In this document: in pieces, positions 23,390-32,412 of the stretch | Layout: every line of letters begins with the position of its first letter | Position numbering within the stretch: the first letter of the stretch is position 1 | Source: Pseudomonas mucoides | GTDB lineage: Bacteria; Pseudomonadota; Gammaproteobacteria; Pseudomonadales; Pseudomonadaceae | Length of the DNA: 64,000 nucleotides | Direction: 5' to 3' | Assembly: GCF_015461845.1 (NCBI RefSeq) | Contig: NZ_JACOPW010000006.1 | Coordinates: 124,001-188,000 of the forward strand | The notes under the pieces: generated by a model | Told to the model about the DNA's origin: nothing | The model's database searches: none | What the model saw: the letters and a program-made list of their open reading frames with translations, nothing else | Translations under genes and position numbers: made by a program

Positions 23390-24154
23390 TTAGACGAAGG
23401 AATCGTCGTCATCGCCGCCGAAAAATGACGAGCTGTCATCGCTGTAATCAGTGTCGGCAAAACCGCCCTGATCATTGGTGCTGTTGTCAGCCATACGCTG
23501 GTCATCGCCCCAACCGCCGTTGCTCTGGTCATTGACCTGCGCCGGCTCTTCCTTGATCACTTCAACCACTTCCGGCTGCTGATTGTGATGGAACAGGCTG
23601 CTGATGCCTTGTGCCAGCATCACGCCACCCGCGACACCGGCCGCGGTCTTCAGCGCGCCACCGAGAAAACTGCTGCCCGCCGCCGGAGCTTGTTGCTGCG
23701 GGGCGTAGTTTTGTTGGGGCGGCGCGGCACCAAAATTCTGCTGCGGTGGCTGTGAATTGAACGATGGCCGTGCCGGTTCACGCCAGCCGCCCGTGGACGA
23801 TGGGGCGCTCTGGGTCGGTGCGGGCTGTGGATCGCGGGCACTGCCACCGAAGATGCTCGACAAAAAGCCACCACCGCTTGGCGCCGGGGCCGCTGTCTGT
23901 GCCTTGGCCGCTTGCAGTTCGGCCTGCAATTGCTGCACTTGCTGGGTCAGTTGCTTGTTCTGTTCGTCAAGGCTCTTGATGGCAGCTTCCTGAACCAGGA
24001 TCGCCTGGGTCATGAAATAGCCGGCCGCAGGCTGGCGAGTCAGGTGTTCCTTGATCCGCGCCTCAGCCAGGGCATCGCGCGGGGCTGAGTCCGTTTCGGC
24101 CTGTTGCAGCCGGGAAAACAGTCCATCGATCAGGGTTTGTTCTTCGCTGTTCAT
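23390..24154 (-). CDS. DUF2076 protein with coiled coil and acidic tail
   Basis: A 254-residue protein of the DUF2076 family. Residues 1-50 are helical (MNSEEQTLIDGLFSRLQQAE), 50-85 form a Gln-rich coiled coil, 90-170 are low-complexity Pro/Gln/Asn/Ser, and 165-190 hold a small hydrophobic stretch (GGALKTAAGVAGGVMLAQGISSLF). The last 35 residues are strongly acidic (DDSSSFFGGDDDDSF). The family is described as periplasmic ligand-binding sensor-like, but no signal peptide is visible and the role is unknown. ATG 24154 follows GAGGT. It lies 138 bases upstream of the NYN gene, so cotranscription is possible. Confidence 0.88.
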   Translation of the reverse strand: MNSEEQTLIDGLFSRLQQAETDSAPRDALAEARIKEHLTRQPAAGYFMTQAILVQEAAIKSLDEQNKQLTQQVQQLQAELQAAKAQTAAPAPSGGGFLSSIFGGSARDPQPAPTQSAPSSTGGWREPARPSFNSQPPQQNFGAAPPQQNYAPQQQAPAAGSSFLGGALKTAAGVAGGVMLAQGISSLFHHNQQPEVVEVIKEEPAQVNDQSNGGWGDDQRMADNSTNDQGGFADTDYSDDSSSFFGGDDDDSFV

Positions 24155-24333
24155 GGCGACCTCGTAGATTGCCGGGGAAAATCGTTGTCCTTTTCCAAAG
24201 AGGATAAGGTGCTCGACCTTAATGGAGGCTGAAACAAGTTGTTTCAATGAGCTTTACCTAACGTTTACGTTTGCGCCCCCAAGGGTTTGATCGGTTAAAG
24301 TGGACCACTGCTTCCAACCTGCGATACCGACTG

Positions 24334-25008
24334 ATGAATCCGTTCGATGTACTGCGTGACTCCTTGTATTTCTTCAAACGCAATCTGGGGCAGATCGTGC
24401 AACTGTGCCTGCCGCTGGTGATCTTCGAGGCGCTGCTGCAACAAATTGTCGACCACTCCACCGAGCCGGACAGTTTTCCCGGCGTCAGTGTCATCGTCGG
24501 CTTGCTGGTTTATCCGCTGTACACCGCGGCCCTGATCCTGTTTCTCGACGCCCGCAGCCGCGGTGAATCGCCGCGCAACCGTGACCTGCTGACACGTTCG
24601 GCGTACCTGTGGCCGCGCTTCGCCCTGCTCACGGCACTTAACACCCTGTTGATCCTGCTCGGTCTGTCGCTGTACTTCCTGCCCGGTATCTATCTGATGG
24701 TGACCCTGGCCTTCGGCGAGTACCTGCTGGTGTTGCGTGGCATGGCCCCATTGGCGGCCATGAAAGAAAGCCTGCGCCTGACCCGCGGCCATTTCATGCG
24801 CATTCTGGTGTGCATCCTGTGTGTGATGGGTCCGCTTTGGGTGCTCAAGGGCGCCACCCTCGCGGTGTACCCGGCCCCGCAAAACCCGGTGATTTCCCTG
24901 CTGATCGACAGCGCCCACAGCTTCCTGCAACTGTTCACCAGCGTGGTGTTGTTCCGCTTGTTCATGCTGATCGGCGATACGCCCGAGAAAATTGAGGGGC
25001 CGCTCTGA
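24334..25008 (+). CDS. yciC: YciC-family inner-membrane protein
   Basis: A 224-residue protein with about five hydrophobic segments (VQLCLPLVIFEALLQQ, VIVGLLVYPLYTAALILFL, ALLTALNTLLILLGLSLYFLPGIYLMVTLAF). The N-terminus MNPFDVLRDSLYFFKRNLGQI is a UPF0259/YciC signature. Its function is unknown. The ATG at 24334 gives this N-terminus; an upstream in-frame start would add an unrelated 21-residue basic leader. The next gene on the strand starts 66 bases downstream. Confidence 0.87.
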   Translation: MNPFDVLRDSLYFFKRNLGQIVQLCLPLVIFEALLQQIVDHSTEPDSFPGVSVIVGLLVYPLYTAALILFLDARSRGESPRNRDLLTRSAYLWPRFALLTALNTLLILLGLSLYFLPGIYLMVTLAFGEYLLVLRGMAPLAAMKESLRLTRGHFMRILVCILCVMGPLWVLKGATLAVYPAPQNPVISLLIDSAHSFLQLFTSVVLFRLFMLIGDTPEKIEGPL

Positions 25009-25074
25009 CCGTGGGCTTCGGCTCCGGTCTCGGTTATGCTCGGGGCCACCTTTTGTAACGCTATAAGCCGAGCC

Positions 25075-26151
25075 ATGACCCGTCTACTGCGCTACACCCT
25101 GCTGAGCCTGTTGATCGTGACCGGCGTGATCGCATTGCTGATTTACAACCTGACCTGGCGCCCCGACCCCAAGGAAGTGCTGCCGGTCAGTTGCACGACT
25201 CAAGCGCCCACCCTGGTACCCGGTCAGGCATTAAAAGTGATGACCTGGAACGTTCAGTACCTGGCGGGTAAACGCTATGTGTTCTGGAACGACCTCGCGC
25301 AGGGCGCCGATGAAAACCCCACCCCTGAAGACATGGCCTTCAGCCTCGACGAAGTGGCGCGGGTGATACGCGACGAAAACCCCGACATCGTGTTGTTGCA
25401 GGAGCTCGATGACAACGCCAAGACCAGCGATTACCAACACCAGTTCAAACTGCTGCAAGAGCGGGTCGCCGACCTGTATCCGTGCAGCGCTTACGCCTTC
25501 GACTGGAAGGCAGACTTCGTGCCGGATCCGCATATCTTCGGTAGCGTCGGCCGGCAACTGGCGACGCTCAGCCGCTACCAGATCGAACATGCCGAACGCC
25601 TGCAATTGCCAGTCGCGCCGGCCAACCTGATCAGCCGCCAGTTCAAACCGAAAAACGCCTTGTTGGTGTCTTACCTGCCGCTCAACGACGGCGGTCAGAT
25701 GGCGGTACTCAACACCCACCTGGACCGCCTCATCCAGCCCGACGAAACCCTGCAAGCCCAAGTAACGGCTGTTGCCAAGGTCCTCGACAAATTCGAAGGC
25801 CGTGGCACGCCGTGGTTGATCGGTGGCGATTTCAATCTGTTGCCGCTCGGGCAGTTTCGCCGACTGCCCGAGGAACAACGCACGCCCTACTCGGCCGACA
25901 GCGCGCTGCATGTGCTGTGGGACAAGTACCCGATGATCCCGACCAACAACGAAGCCAGCGGCGCTGATCGGGCCCAGTGGTTGACGCATTACCCGAATGA
26001 CCCCAGCTTGAGCGGCCCGGACCGCACGGTTGATTACCTGTTCTACAGCCCGCGCCTCAAGCGGGTCGAGGCGATGGTGAGGCAGGACGATACGTTGCGC
26101 ATCTCTGATCACTTGCCGGTGATTGCGCGGTTCCTGCTACCTGCCAACTGA
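25075..26151 (+). CDS. Membrane-anchored endonuclease/exonuclease/phosphatase-family protein
   Basis: A 358-residue EEP-fold hydrolase. A single N-terminal transmembrane segment (residues 7-24, LLSLLIVTGVIALLIYNL) places the catalytic domain in the periplasm. EEP motifs in order are MTWNVQYL (Asn), VLLQELDD (Glu), LNTHLDR, IGGDFNLLP (Asp and Asn) and the terminal ISDHLPVIA (Asp and His). Similar Pseudomonas proteins may act on phosphodiesters or phospholipid head groups, but the substrate is unproven. ATG 25075 gives the anchor directly. Confidence 0.88.
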   Translation: MTRLLRYTLLSLLIVTGVIALLIYNLTWRPDPKEVLPVSCTTQAPTLVPGQALKVMTWNVQYLAGKRYVFWNDLAQGADENPTPEDMAFSLDEVARVIRDENPDIVLLQELDDNAKTSDYQHQFKLLQERVADLYPCSAYAFDWKADFVPDPHIFGSVGRQLATLSRYQIEHAERLQLPVAPANLISRQFKPKNALLVSYLPLNDGGQMAVLNTHLDRLIQPDETLQAQVTAVAKVLDKFEGRGTPWLIGGDFNLLPLGQFRRLPEEQRTPYSADSALHVLWDKYPMIPTNNEASGADRAQWLTHYPNDPSLSGPDRTVDYLFYSPRLKRVEAMVRQDDTLRISDHLPVIARFLLPAN

Positions 26152-26161
26152 CAATACGAAA

Positions 26162-26254
26162 CCTGTGAGAGCGAGCTTGCTCGCGATGACGTCGTGTCAG
26201 TCGAGATCAATGTAGCTGGAACACCGCAATCGCGAGCAGGCTCACTCCTACAGG
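26162..26254. repeat. REPIN, spacer variant A (copy 2)
   Basis: Inverted REP cores with the spacer also found at 22031-22120 (GTCGTGTCAG ... ATCAATGTAGCTGGAACACCGCAATCG). The shared spacer suggests recent dispersal of one REPIN. Confidence 0.92.
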
Positions 26255-26273
26255 GATGGGTGCAGGGCCGGCG

Positions 26274-27110
26274 TTAATGCACCTCTTCCAGGTCGTCATG
26301 CAATAGCCCGAAGATCTTGCGCTTCATGTCGATGAACGAGCGCTCCATGACCATGTCCAGGGTCCGTGGGCGTTCGATCGGCACATCCAGAATCTGCTTG
26401 ATCCGCCCAGGCCTGGCGCCCATCACGTAGACCCGATCGCCGAGCAAAACCGCCTCGTCGATATCGTGGGTCACGAACAACACGGTCTTCTTGCTGTTGC
26501 CCCAGACCCGCAACAACAGCTGTTGCATTTGCAGGCGCGTCTGGCTGTCGAGCGCACCGAAAGGTTCGTCCATCAGCAGGATCTGCGGATCATTGGCCAG
26601 CGCGCGGGCAATCGCCACACGCTGCATCATGCCGCCGGACAGCTGCTTGGCGTAGTTATCGGCAAACCCGCTCAGGCCCACTTCATTGACGTAGTAGTCA
26701 ACGATCTCCTTGCGCTGGGCAGCCGCCATGCCGCGACGCTTGAGGCCGAATTCGACGTTCTGGCGCACGGTCAGCCACGGGAACAGCGTATAGCTCTGGA
26801 ACACCATGCCGCGGTCAGCACCCGGCCCCTGCACTTGCTGGCCACCGACGTAGATCTCGCCCTCGGTGGGTTCGTTGAGGCCGGCGGTGAGGTACAGCAA
26901 ACTCGACTTGCCGCACCCCGAAGGTCCGACCAGCACGGCGAATTGTTGGTCCGGCACCTCGAACGATACCTGCTCCAGCGCAGTGAACATGCCGCCGTCA
27001 GGTTTCTGATAGCGCAGGCTGACCTTGTCCACTTGCAGCCTTGGAGCGGCCTGCACCGGGGCGGCCGAGGGTGTGACGAAGCGAGGGTTGACGGCGCTTA
27101 CTGAGCCCAT
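26274..27110 (-). CDS. ABC importer ATPase (NrtD/SsuB/TauB type)
   Basis: A 278-residue nucleotide-binding subunit with a Walker A GPSGCGKSS near residue 64, Q-loop VFQSYTLFPW, signature LSGGMMQR near 158, Walker B ILLMDEPFGALD, and the switch His in VTHDID. The type belongs to the nitrate/sulfonate/taurine importer family. Its start overlaps the permease stop by 13 bases on the same strand, so it is the last gene of the permease-ATPase pair. The N-terminal 25 residues are Pro/Ala-rich and variable. Confidence 0.94.
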   Translation of the reverse strand: MGSVSAVNPRFVTPSAAPVQAAPRLQVDKVSLRYQKPDGGMFTALEQVSFEVPDQQFAVLVGPSGCGKSSLLYLTAGLNEPTEGEIYVGGQQVQGPGADRGMVFQSYTLFPWLTVRQNVEFGLKRRGMAAAQRKEIVDYYVNEVGLSGFADNYAKQLSGGMMQRVAIARALANDPQILLMDEPFGALDSQTRLQMQQLLLRVWGNSKKTVLFVTHDIDEAVLLGDRVYVMGARPGRIKQILDVPIERPRTLDMVMERSFIDMKRKIFGLLHDDLEEVH

Positions 27111-27901
27111 GCGGCGATCCTCAGACGTAGGAAACGGAACAGTTGATCGGTGACCAGGCCCAACAGGCCGATGATCGCGATTGCGAGGAAAATCACATCC
27201 ACTTGAAAGCCACGCATGGCTTTAAGGCTCAAGTAACCCAGGCCACTGGAAGCGGCGACCAGTTCGGCAACCACCAGGTAGGTCCAGGCCCAGCCCATGG
27301 TTACGCGCAAGGTGTCGAGCACACCCGGTAAAGAGGCCGGGGCGATCACATGCAGCACCGCGTCGCGACGGGTCGAGCCCAAGGTGTAGGACGCGTTGAT
27401 CAAATCCTTGGAGATGCCTTTGGACACGTCCGCGATCATCACCAGTTGCTGGAAGAACACACCGAAGATGATCACCGAGACCCGCTGCTCCAGGCCGATC
27501 CCGATCCACAGAATGAACAGCGGCACGAACGAGGTGACCGGCAGGTAGCGGATGAAATTGACCATCGGCTCAAGGAACGCCTGGACGATACGGAAGCTGC
27601 CCATCAGCAACCCCAGCGGCACCGCCACCAGCGACGAGACAATGAAACCGACCATCACCACTTCGAGACTGGCCCACACATGCAGGCCAAGGGTGCCGTC
27701 GCGGCCCAGGCGTACGGCGGCTTCGGCCACCGCACCCGGTGTCGGCAGGAACATGCCCGGCACCACGCCGCCATAGGACAATCCCGCCCACAGGCCGATC
27801 AACAATACCCAGGCCAAGCCGCTTGCGCTCCAGATCACCTGCACCGGCAGGCCGGTCTTGGGCGTGATGCAGCGGCTCAGCCATGAATTGCGCTTGAACA
27901 T
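27098..27901 (-). CDS. ABC importer permease (NrtB/SsuC type)
   Basis: A 267-residue permease with six hydrophobic segments. The EAA loop that contacts the ATPase is ASYTLGSTRRDAVLHVIAPASLPGVLDTLR near residue 165. The SsuC-type N-terminus LIGLWAGLSYGGVVPGMFLPTPGAV and SSLVAVPLGLLMGSF are present. Its stop overlaps the ATPase start by 13 bases. It lies 9 bases after the binding-protein gene. The transported solute depends on the binding protein. Confidence 0.94.
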   Translation of the reverse strand: MFKRNSWLSRCITPKTGLPVQVIWSASGLAWVLLIGLWAGLSYGGVVPGMFLPTPGAVAEAAVRLGRDGTLGLHVWASLEVVMVGFIVSSLVAVPLGLLMGSFRIVQAFLEPMVNFIRYLPVTSFVPLFILWIGIGLEQRVSVIIFGVFFQQLVMIADVSKGISKDLINASYTLGSTRRDAVLHVIAPASLPGVLDTLRVTMGWAWTYLVVAELVAASSGLGYLSLKAMRGFQVDVIFLAIAIIGLLGLVTDQLFRFLRLRIAAWAQ

Positions 27902-27910
27902 GCAAACCTC

Positions 27911-28897
27911 CTACAGCGGGGTGACGAAACGGTTGTCGATCAAATCGTCATTGCTGACGTTGTAGGGTTTGCCCTGCAATTCACTGGCGGTTTCATTGGC
28001 CAGTTTGATCAGCGGTTCGCTGTCGCCCGGCTTGCCTGGCGAGCCGAGGAGTTTTTCGCTCATGGCCTGATCGTAGAAGCGCACGCCTTGCGCGGCGGCG
28101 GCCAGTTCCTTCGGATCGGCGAGGTAACCACCAACGCCTTTGGCCATGATTTTGTAGGCTTCCTGCGGATGGTCCTTGGTGTACTGGACCGCTTTGTACA
28201 GACCGGCGACCAGGGCCTTGACGTCTTCCGGCTGCTTTTCGATGACGGCGCAGTTGAGTGCGACCACATCGACAATCACACCCGGCGTGCTGCTACTGTC
28301 GATCAGCACCTTGCCCTGTTTCTTGTCACGCACCATCGACAGATGCGGCTCCCATGTCACGGCGGCCGGCACCCGACCGGCGATGAACGCGGTAGCCGCG
28401 TCGTCGGCTGTCATGTTCTGCACGGTGATGTCGCTCATGGTCATGCCGTGTTTCTTCAGCAAATACGACAACCAGAACTGCGAGGTCGACCCTTCGTTCA
28501 CCGCCACCGCTTTGCCTTTGAGCTCCTGCAGACTCTTGACGTCCTTGCCCACCAGCACGCCGTCGCCACCATGGCTGTCATCCAGCGCGGCCACAGCCTT
28601 GAAGCAGAATTGCGGACGGTATTTCAGCACTTCGTCGATGGTCGACGCCGAGCCCGACAACTCGCCCGAGGCCTGCGCGGCCATGTACATCGAAGCCTCT
28701 TCGACGACGGGCAATTCGACGGTCAAGCCGTTTTCCTTGAAGTAGCCCAGGTCCTGAGCCAGGTAGAGGGTGCCGTAGCCGACCCAGGTGGTGTGACCGA
28801 TAGAGAGGGTGCCGGCCTGGGCGCTGGTGGCGACCGTGGCGGCGATGGCGGTGATCGCCAATGGATGAGCGATGCGGGTTAGCAAGGACTTGATCAT
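27911..28897 (-). CDS. NMT1/THI5-type ABC substrate-binding protein
   Basis: A 328-residue periplasmic protein. The first 27 residues are a signal peptide ending AQA before GTLSIG. The NMT1 pattern follows: GHTTWVGYGTLYLAQDLGYFKENGL, SGSASTIDEVLKYRP, and VTWEPHLSMVRD. The family includes binding proteins for nitrate, sulfonates and thiamine precursors, but the pocket residues are not diagnostic here. The nearby aminotransferase and aldehyde dehydrogenase suggest an amine or amino acid solute. ATG 28897 follows GGGAG; a GTG 72 bases upstream is in frame but would bury the signal peptide. Confidence 0.93.
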   Translation of the reverse strand: MIKSLLTRIAHPLAITAIAATVATSAQAGTLSIGHTTWVGYGTLYLAQDLGYFKENGLTVELPVVEEASMYMAAQASGELSGSASTIDEVLKYRPQFCFKAVAALDDSHGGDGVLVGKDVKSLQELKGKAVAVNEGSTSQFWLSYLLKKHGMTMSDITVQNMTADDAATAFIAGRVPAAVTWEPHLSMVRDKKQGKVLIDSSSTPGVIVDVVALNCAVIEKQPEDVKALVAGLYKAVQYTKDHPQEAYKIMAKGVGGYLADPKELAAAAQGVRFYDQAMSEKLLGSPGKPGDSEPLIKLANETASELQGKPYNVSNDDLIDNRFVTPL

Positions 28898-29291
28898 GGA
28901 GCACTCCCAAAGCTGTTGATTTAGTTTTGATGGGCAGTACGGCCAGCGGCCCTGGACATCAGCTGTCACCTCAGGTCTCTGATGGACCTTGTGGCGGGCA
29001 GCATCGGGCTGACTGGCGAAGTCGATGTTGGCCCAGTGCGGGGAGAAGGAAAATTAGGAAATATGTCGAGGCGAATGATGAAAAAGCTGTGTAGCGCGCA
29101 CCGCGAAAGAGCGCTGTGGGCGGGGATGCCCGAGGTGGGTGCACGATTGGAAAACGGTAGTGAATGGACGATAGCTATCGCGGGCAAGCCCGCGCCCACA
29201 GGTCCCGTGTCATGCCCGGATTACGAGGCCGACACAATTCCTGTGGGAACGGGCTTGCCCGCGATAAGGTCCGAAGGACCTTCCGACACTC
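28898..29291. other. 394-base gap holding a promoter region and a REPIN
   Basis: The right half (29175-29268) is an inverted REP pair. The left part is ordinary mixed sequence with no convincing open reading frame and presumably carries the promoter of the binding-protein gene, since the aminotransferase transcript is likely to end at the REPIN. Confidence 0.6.
29175..29268. repeat. REPIN with GGGC-type cores
   Basis: Cores TATCGCGGGCAAGCCCGC and GCGGGCTTGCCCGCGATA, here GGGCAAGC/GCTTGCCC rather than the GAGCAAGC type of the other copies, flank about 45 bases. It represents a second REP subfamily. Confidence 0.9.
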
Positions 29292-30662
29292 TTAGAGTCG
29301 GCCGTATTCCTGAGCAGTACGATCCACTGCTTTCAGGGTCTTGCCCACCAGCTCATCAATCTCCTCACGACTGGCAATCAACGCCGGCGCCATGATCATC
29401 CGCCCCAGCGTCGAACGAATAATCACCCCCTCTTCAAAGCCAATCGTGCGGCAACGCCACGCAATGTCGTTCTCGTTGGCAAAGCGCTTGCGGCTGGTTT
29501 TGTCCTCGGCCAATTGCAGCGCCGCGACCATGCCGACACCCTGAATATCCCCCACCAACGGGTGGTTGCCGAACACCTCGCGCAAGCACTGTTGCAGGTA
29601 CGGGCCGATATCATCCTTGACCCGCGTCACCACGCCCTCATCACGCAACGCCTTGAGATTGGCAATCGCCACCGCCGCCGCTACCGGGTGCCCGGAATAC
29701 GTCAGGCCGTGGGCAAACACCCCGCCTTGTTCCACCAGCACGGTGGCCATTTTCTTCGACAGAATCAGCCCGCCCATCGGGATGTAACCGGAGGTCAAAC
29801 CCTTGGCAATCGACAGCGTGTCCGGCTCGAAACCGAAGTATTCGTGGGCGAACCATTCGCCAGTGCGACCGAAGCCGCCGATCACTTCATCAGCGCACAG
29901 CAGCACGTCGTACTTGCGGCAGATTCGCTGGATTTGCGGCCAGTAACTCTCTGGCGGAAAGATCATCCCGCCCGCCCCCTGGAACGGTTCGGCAATGAAG
30001 CCGGCGACCTTGTCCGCGCCCAGTTCGAGAATCTTTGCTTCCAGTTGCTGCGCTGCCCGCAGGCCAAATTCGGCCGGGGTCAGGTCGCCTTCGTGGGCGA
30101 AAAAGTACGGCTCGTCGATGTGCTCGATATCGGGAATCATGCCGCCCATTTCGTGCATGAACTTCATGCCACCGAGCGCCGTCGCGGCCAGGGTCGAGCC
30201 GTGGTAACCGTTCCAGCGACCGATCATGATTTTCTTCTCGGGCTTGCCGAGAATCGTCCAGTAACGCCGCACGGTGCGGATCAGCACCTCATTGGCCTCA
30301 GACCCGGAGTTGGTGTAGATCGCGTGGCTGTAGTGCCCCGGCAGCAGGCTGAACAACAGCTCCGACAGCTCAATCACCTGCGGGTGAGTGGTGTGGAAAA
30401 ACATGTTGTAGTACGGCAGTTGCTCAAGTTGCCGAGTCGCTGCCGCCGCCAGGTCTTTGCGACCGTAACCGAGGTTGGTGCACCACAACCCGGACATGCC
30501 GTCGAGGTAGCGCCGACCGTCGTTGTCCCACAGATGCAGGCGTTCGCCACGAACCATCACCCGGGGTCCTTCGTCATTGAGTGCCTTCTGATCGACGAAT
30601 GCATGGATGTGGTGCGCAGCGTCGGCGGCCTGGTAGTCGCGGGTTTCACGTGGTGTGGTCAT
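29292..30662 (-). CDS. Class III aminotransferase (omega-amino/polyamine:pyruvate type)
   Basis: A 456-residue PLP-dependent aminotransferase. The pyridoxal lysine is Lys287 in SIAKGLTSGYIP; GSEANEVLIRTVRRYW (near 120), ADEVIGGFGRTGEWF and the TYSGHP loop are class III signatures. It resembles SpuC, the polyamine:pyruvate aminotransferase, and omega-amino-acid:pyruvate enzymes. It starts 31 bases after the aldehyde dehydrogenase gene on the same strand. The usual scheme is transamination of a diamine or amine to an amino-aldehyde that the dehydrogenase then oxidises; the actual amine is not decided by sequence. Confidence 0.92.
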   Translation of the reverse strand: MTTPRETRDYQAADAAHHIHAFVDQKALNDEGPRVMVRGERLHLWDNDGRRYLDGMSGLWCTNLGYGRKDLAAAATRQLEQLPYYNMFFHTTHPQVIELSELLFSLLPGHYSHAIYTNSGSEANEVLIRTVRRYWTILGKPEKKIMIGRWNGYHGSTLAATALGGMKFMHEMGGMIPDIEHIDEPYFFAHEGDLTPAEFGLRAAQQLEAKILELGADKVAGFIAEPFQGAGGMIFPPESYWPQIQRICRKYDVLLCADEVIGGFGRTGEWFAHEYFGFEPDTLSIAKGLTSGYIPMGGLILSKKMATVLVEQGGVFAHGLTYSGHPVAAAVAIANLKALRDEGVVTRVKDDIGPYLQQCLREVFGNHPLVGDIQGVGMVAALQLAEDKTSRKRFANENDIAWRCRTIGFEEGVIIRSTLGRMIMAPALIASREEIDELVGKTLKAVDRTAQEYGRL

Positions 30663-30693
30663 CGCCAGTTCTCCGTTTTGTTGTTAGCGGCTG

Positions 30694-32187
30694 TTATGAG
30701 CGCAGCTGAAACCAGGTGGTCTTCAACTGGGTGTATTTATCGAATGAATGCAGCGACAAGTCACGGCCGAAACCGGACTGTTTGCCGCCGCCGAAAGGCA
30801 CGGTCACGTCGAGTGCATCAACGCTGTTGACCGATACGGTCCCCGCTCGCAATTGCCGCGCCACACGGTGGGCGCGATTGAGGTCATCGGTCCACAGCGA
30901 CGCAGCCAAACCGTAGACGCTGTCGTTGGCCAGTTGCAAAGCGTTGGCCTCGTCATCGAATGCGGTAACCGCCAGCACCGGGCCGAATACTTCGTCGCGA
31001 AACAGCGGCATGTCCGGGGTCACGCCGGTGAAAATCGTCGGCTGAATGAAGTTGTCAGAGCCGTTGAAAATCGACTGCCGGCCACCGCACACTTTTGTCG
31101 CGCCCTGGCGTTCCGCTTGCTGGATGAACTTCATGATGCGCGCGGTCTGGCGGCTGTCGACAATCGCCCCGGCGCCGCTCGACGGGTCCAGTGGATCGCC
31201 CGGCAGCCAGCGTTCCGCGTGCGCCATGAGGCGTTCGACGAACTCACCATGAATCGAGCGTTGCACCAGCAATCGCGAATTCGCCGAGCAGACTTCGCCC
31301 TGATTGAAGAAGATCCCGAACGCGGCTTTTTCAGCGGCCAGATCGAGGTCCTGACAATCGGCGAACACCAGGTTCGCGCTCTTGCCGCCGCACTCCAGCC
31401 ATACCTGCTTGAGGTTCGACTGCGCAGAATATTGCATGAAGTATTTGCCGACTTCGGTAGAGCCGGTGAACACCAGACAATCCACATCCGGGTGCAAACC
31501 GAGGGCTTTGCCGGTCTGCTCGCCGAGGCCCGGCAGCACGTTCAATACACCTGCCGGCAAACCCGCTTCCAGCGCCAGTTCAGCCAGACGCAGGGCGGAA
31601 AACGGTGATTGTTCGGCGGGCTTCAGAATCACCGAGTTGCCGGCGGCCAGGGCCGGTGCGAGTTTCCACGCGGCCATGTCCAGCGGGAAATTCCACGGCA
31701 CCACGGCCGCGACCACACCGAGGGCTTCACGGGTGATGGTCGCCAGTACGTTTTGCGCGCTGGGGGCGATCTGGTCGTAGAGTTTGTCGAGGCTTTCGGC
31801 GTACCAGCGAAACACCCCGGCCGCGCCCGGCACGTCGATGTTGTAGGCGTCCATCACCGGTTTGCCCATGTTCAGCGAATCAAGCAGAGCCAGTTCTTCA
31901 CGATTGACCATGATCAGGTCAGCCAGGCGCAGCAGCACCTGTTTGCGCTCACCGGGCGAACGCGCCGACCAGGTGCCGGCTTCAAATACCTGCCGCGCAT
32001 TGCTGACGGCAGCGTTGACCTCTTCATCGCCACACGCAGTCACGTTGGCCAGGCATTGCCCGGTGGCCGGGTTGATCGCGGCGAATGTCTGGCCGGACTG
32101 CGCCGAACGGCGTTTACCGTCGATCACGGCCTGGTCGGGAAACTGCAGCGCTGCGGCTTTGTTTTGCCAATATGCAAGCTCGAACAC
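30694..32187 (-). CDS. NAD-dependent aldehyde dehydrogenase, PuuC-like
   Basis: Oxidises an aldehyde to an acid. The 497-residue protein has the catalytic Cys300 in NQGEVCSAN, the general base Glu in VWLECGGKSANLV, and PWNFPLDMAAWKLAPALAAGN for NAD. The N-terminal FELAYWQNKAAAL and length match PuuC (gamma-glutamyl-gamma-aminobutyraldehyde dehydrogenase, 495 residues). No ATG exists near the right place; GTG 32187 with TTGGAG nine bases upstream gives the family N-terminus. Divergent from the LysR gene at 32413. First gene of the aldehyde dehydrogenase-aminotransferase unit. Confidence 0.93.
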   Translation of the reverse strand: MFELAYWQNKAAALQFPDQAVIDGKRRSAQSGQTFAAINPATGQCLANVTACGDEEVNAAVSNARQVFEAGTWSARSPGERKQVLLRLADLIMVNREELALLDSLNMGKPVMDAYNIDVPGAAGVFRWYAESLDKLYDQIAPSAQNVLATITREALGVVAAVVPWNFPLDMAAWKLAPALAAGNSVILKPAEQSPFSALRLAELALEAGLPAGVLNVLPGLGEQTGKALGLHPDVDCLVFTGSTEVGKYFMQYSAQSNLKQVWLECGGKSANLVFADCQDLDLAAEKAAFGIFFNQGEVCSANSRLLVQRSIHGEFVERLMAHAERWLPGDPLDPSSGAGAIVDSRQTARIMKFIQQAERQGATKVCGGRQSIFNGSDNFIQPTIFTGVTPDMPLFRDEVFGPVLAVTAFDDEANALQLANDSVYGLAASLWTDDLNRAHRVARQLRAGTVSVNSVDALDVTVPFGGGKQSGFGRDLSLHSFDKYTQLKTTWFQLRS

Positions 32188-32412
32188 GTTCAGATGCTCC
32201 AAGGGCTTTTCTTGTGATTGGATGGTGGCCCAGCCCCGTGTCCACGAAAAATAGTAAAAATGTTTTCGCAGACCATGAAAAAACTGGGCAGCCAACCTCC
32301 CCCGTGGCGCGGTATGTGGTTATTGTTCAAGCACAACAACACCGTCGTCAGAACGGACGCAGTCGGCGCGAATATTGCCTGGATGTCTGGATCATCCACC
32401 CCGAGGTTTGCC

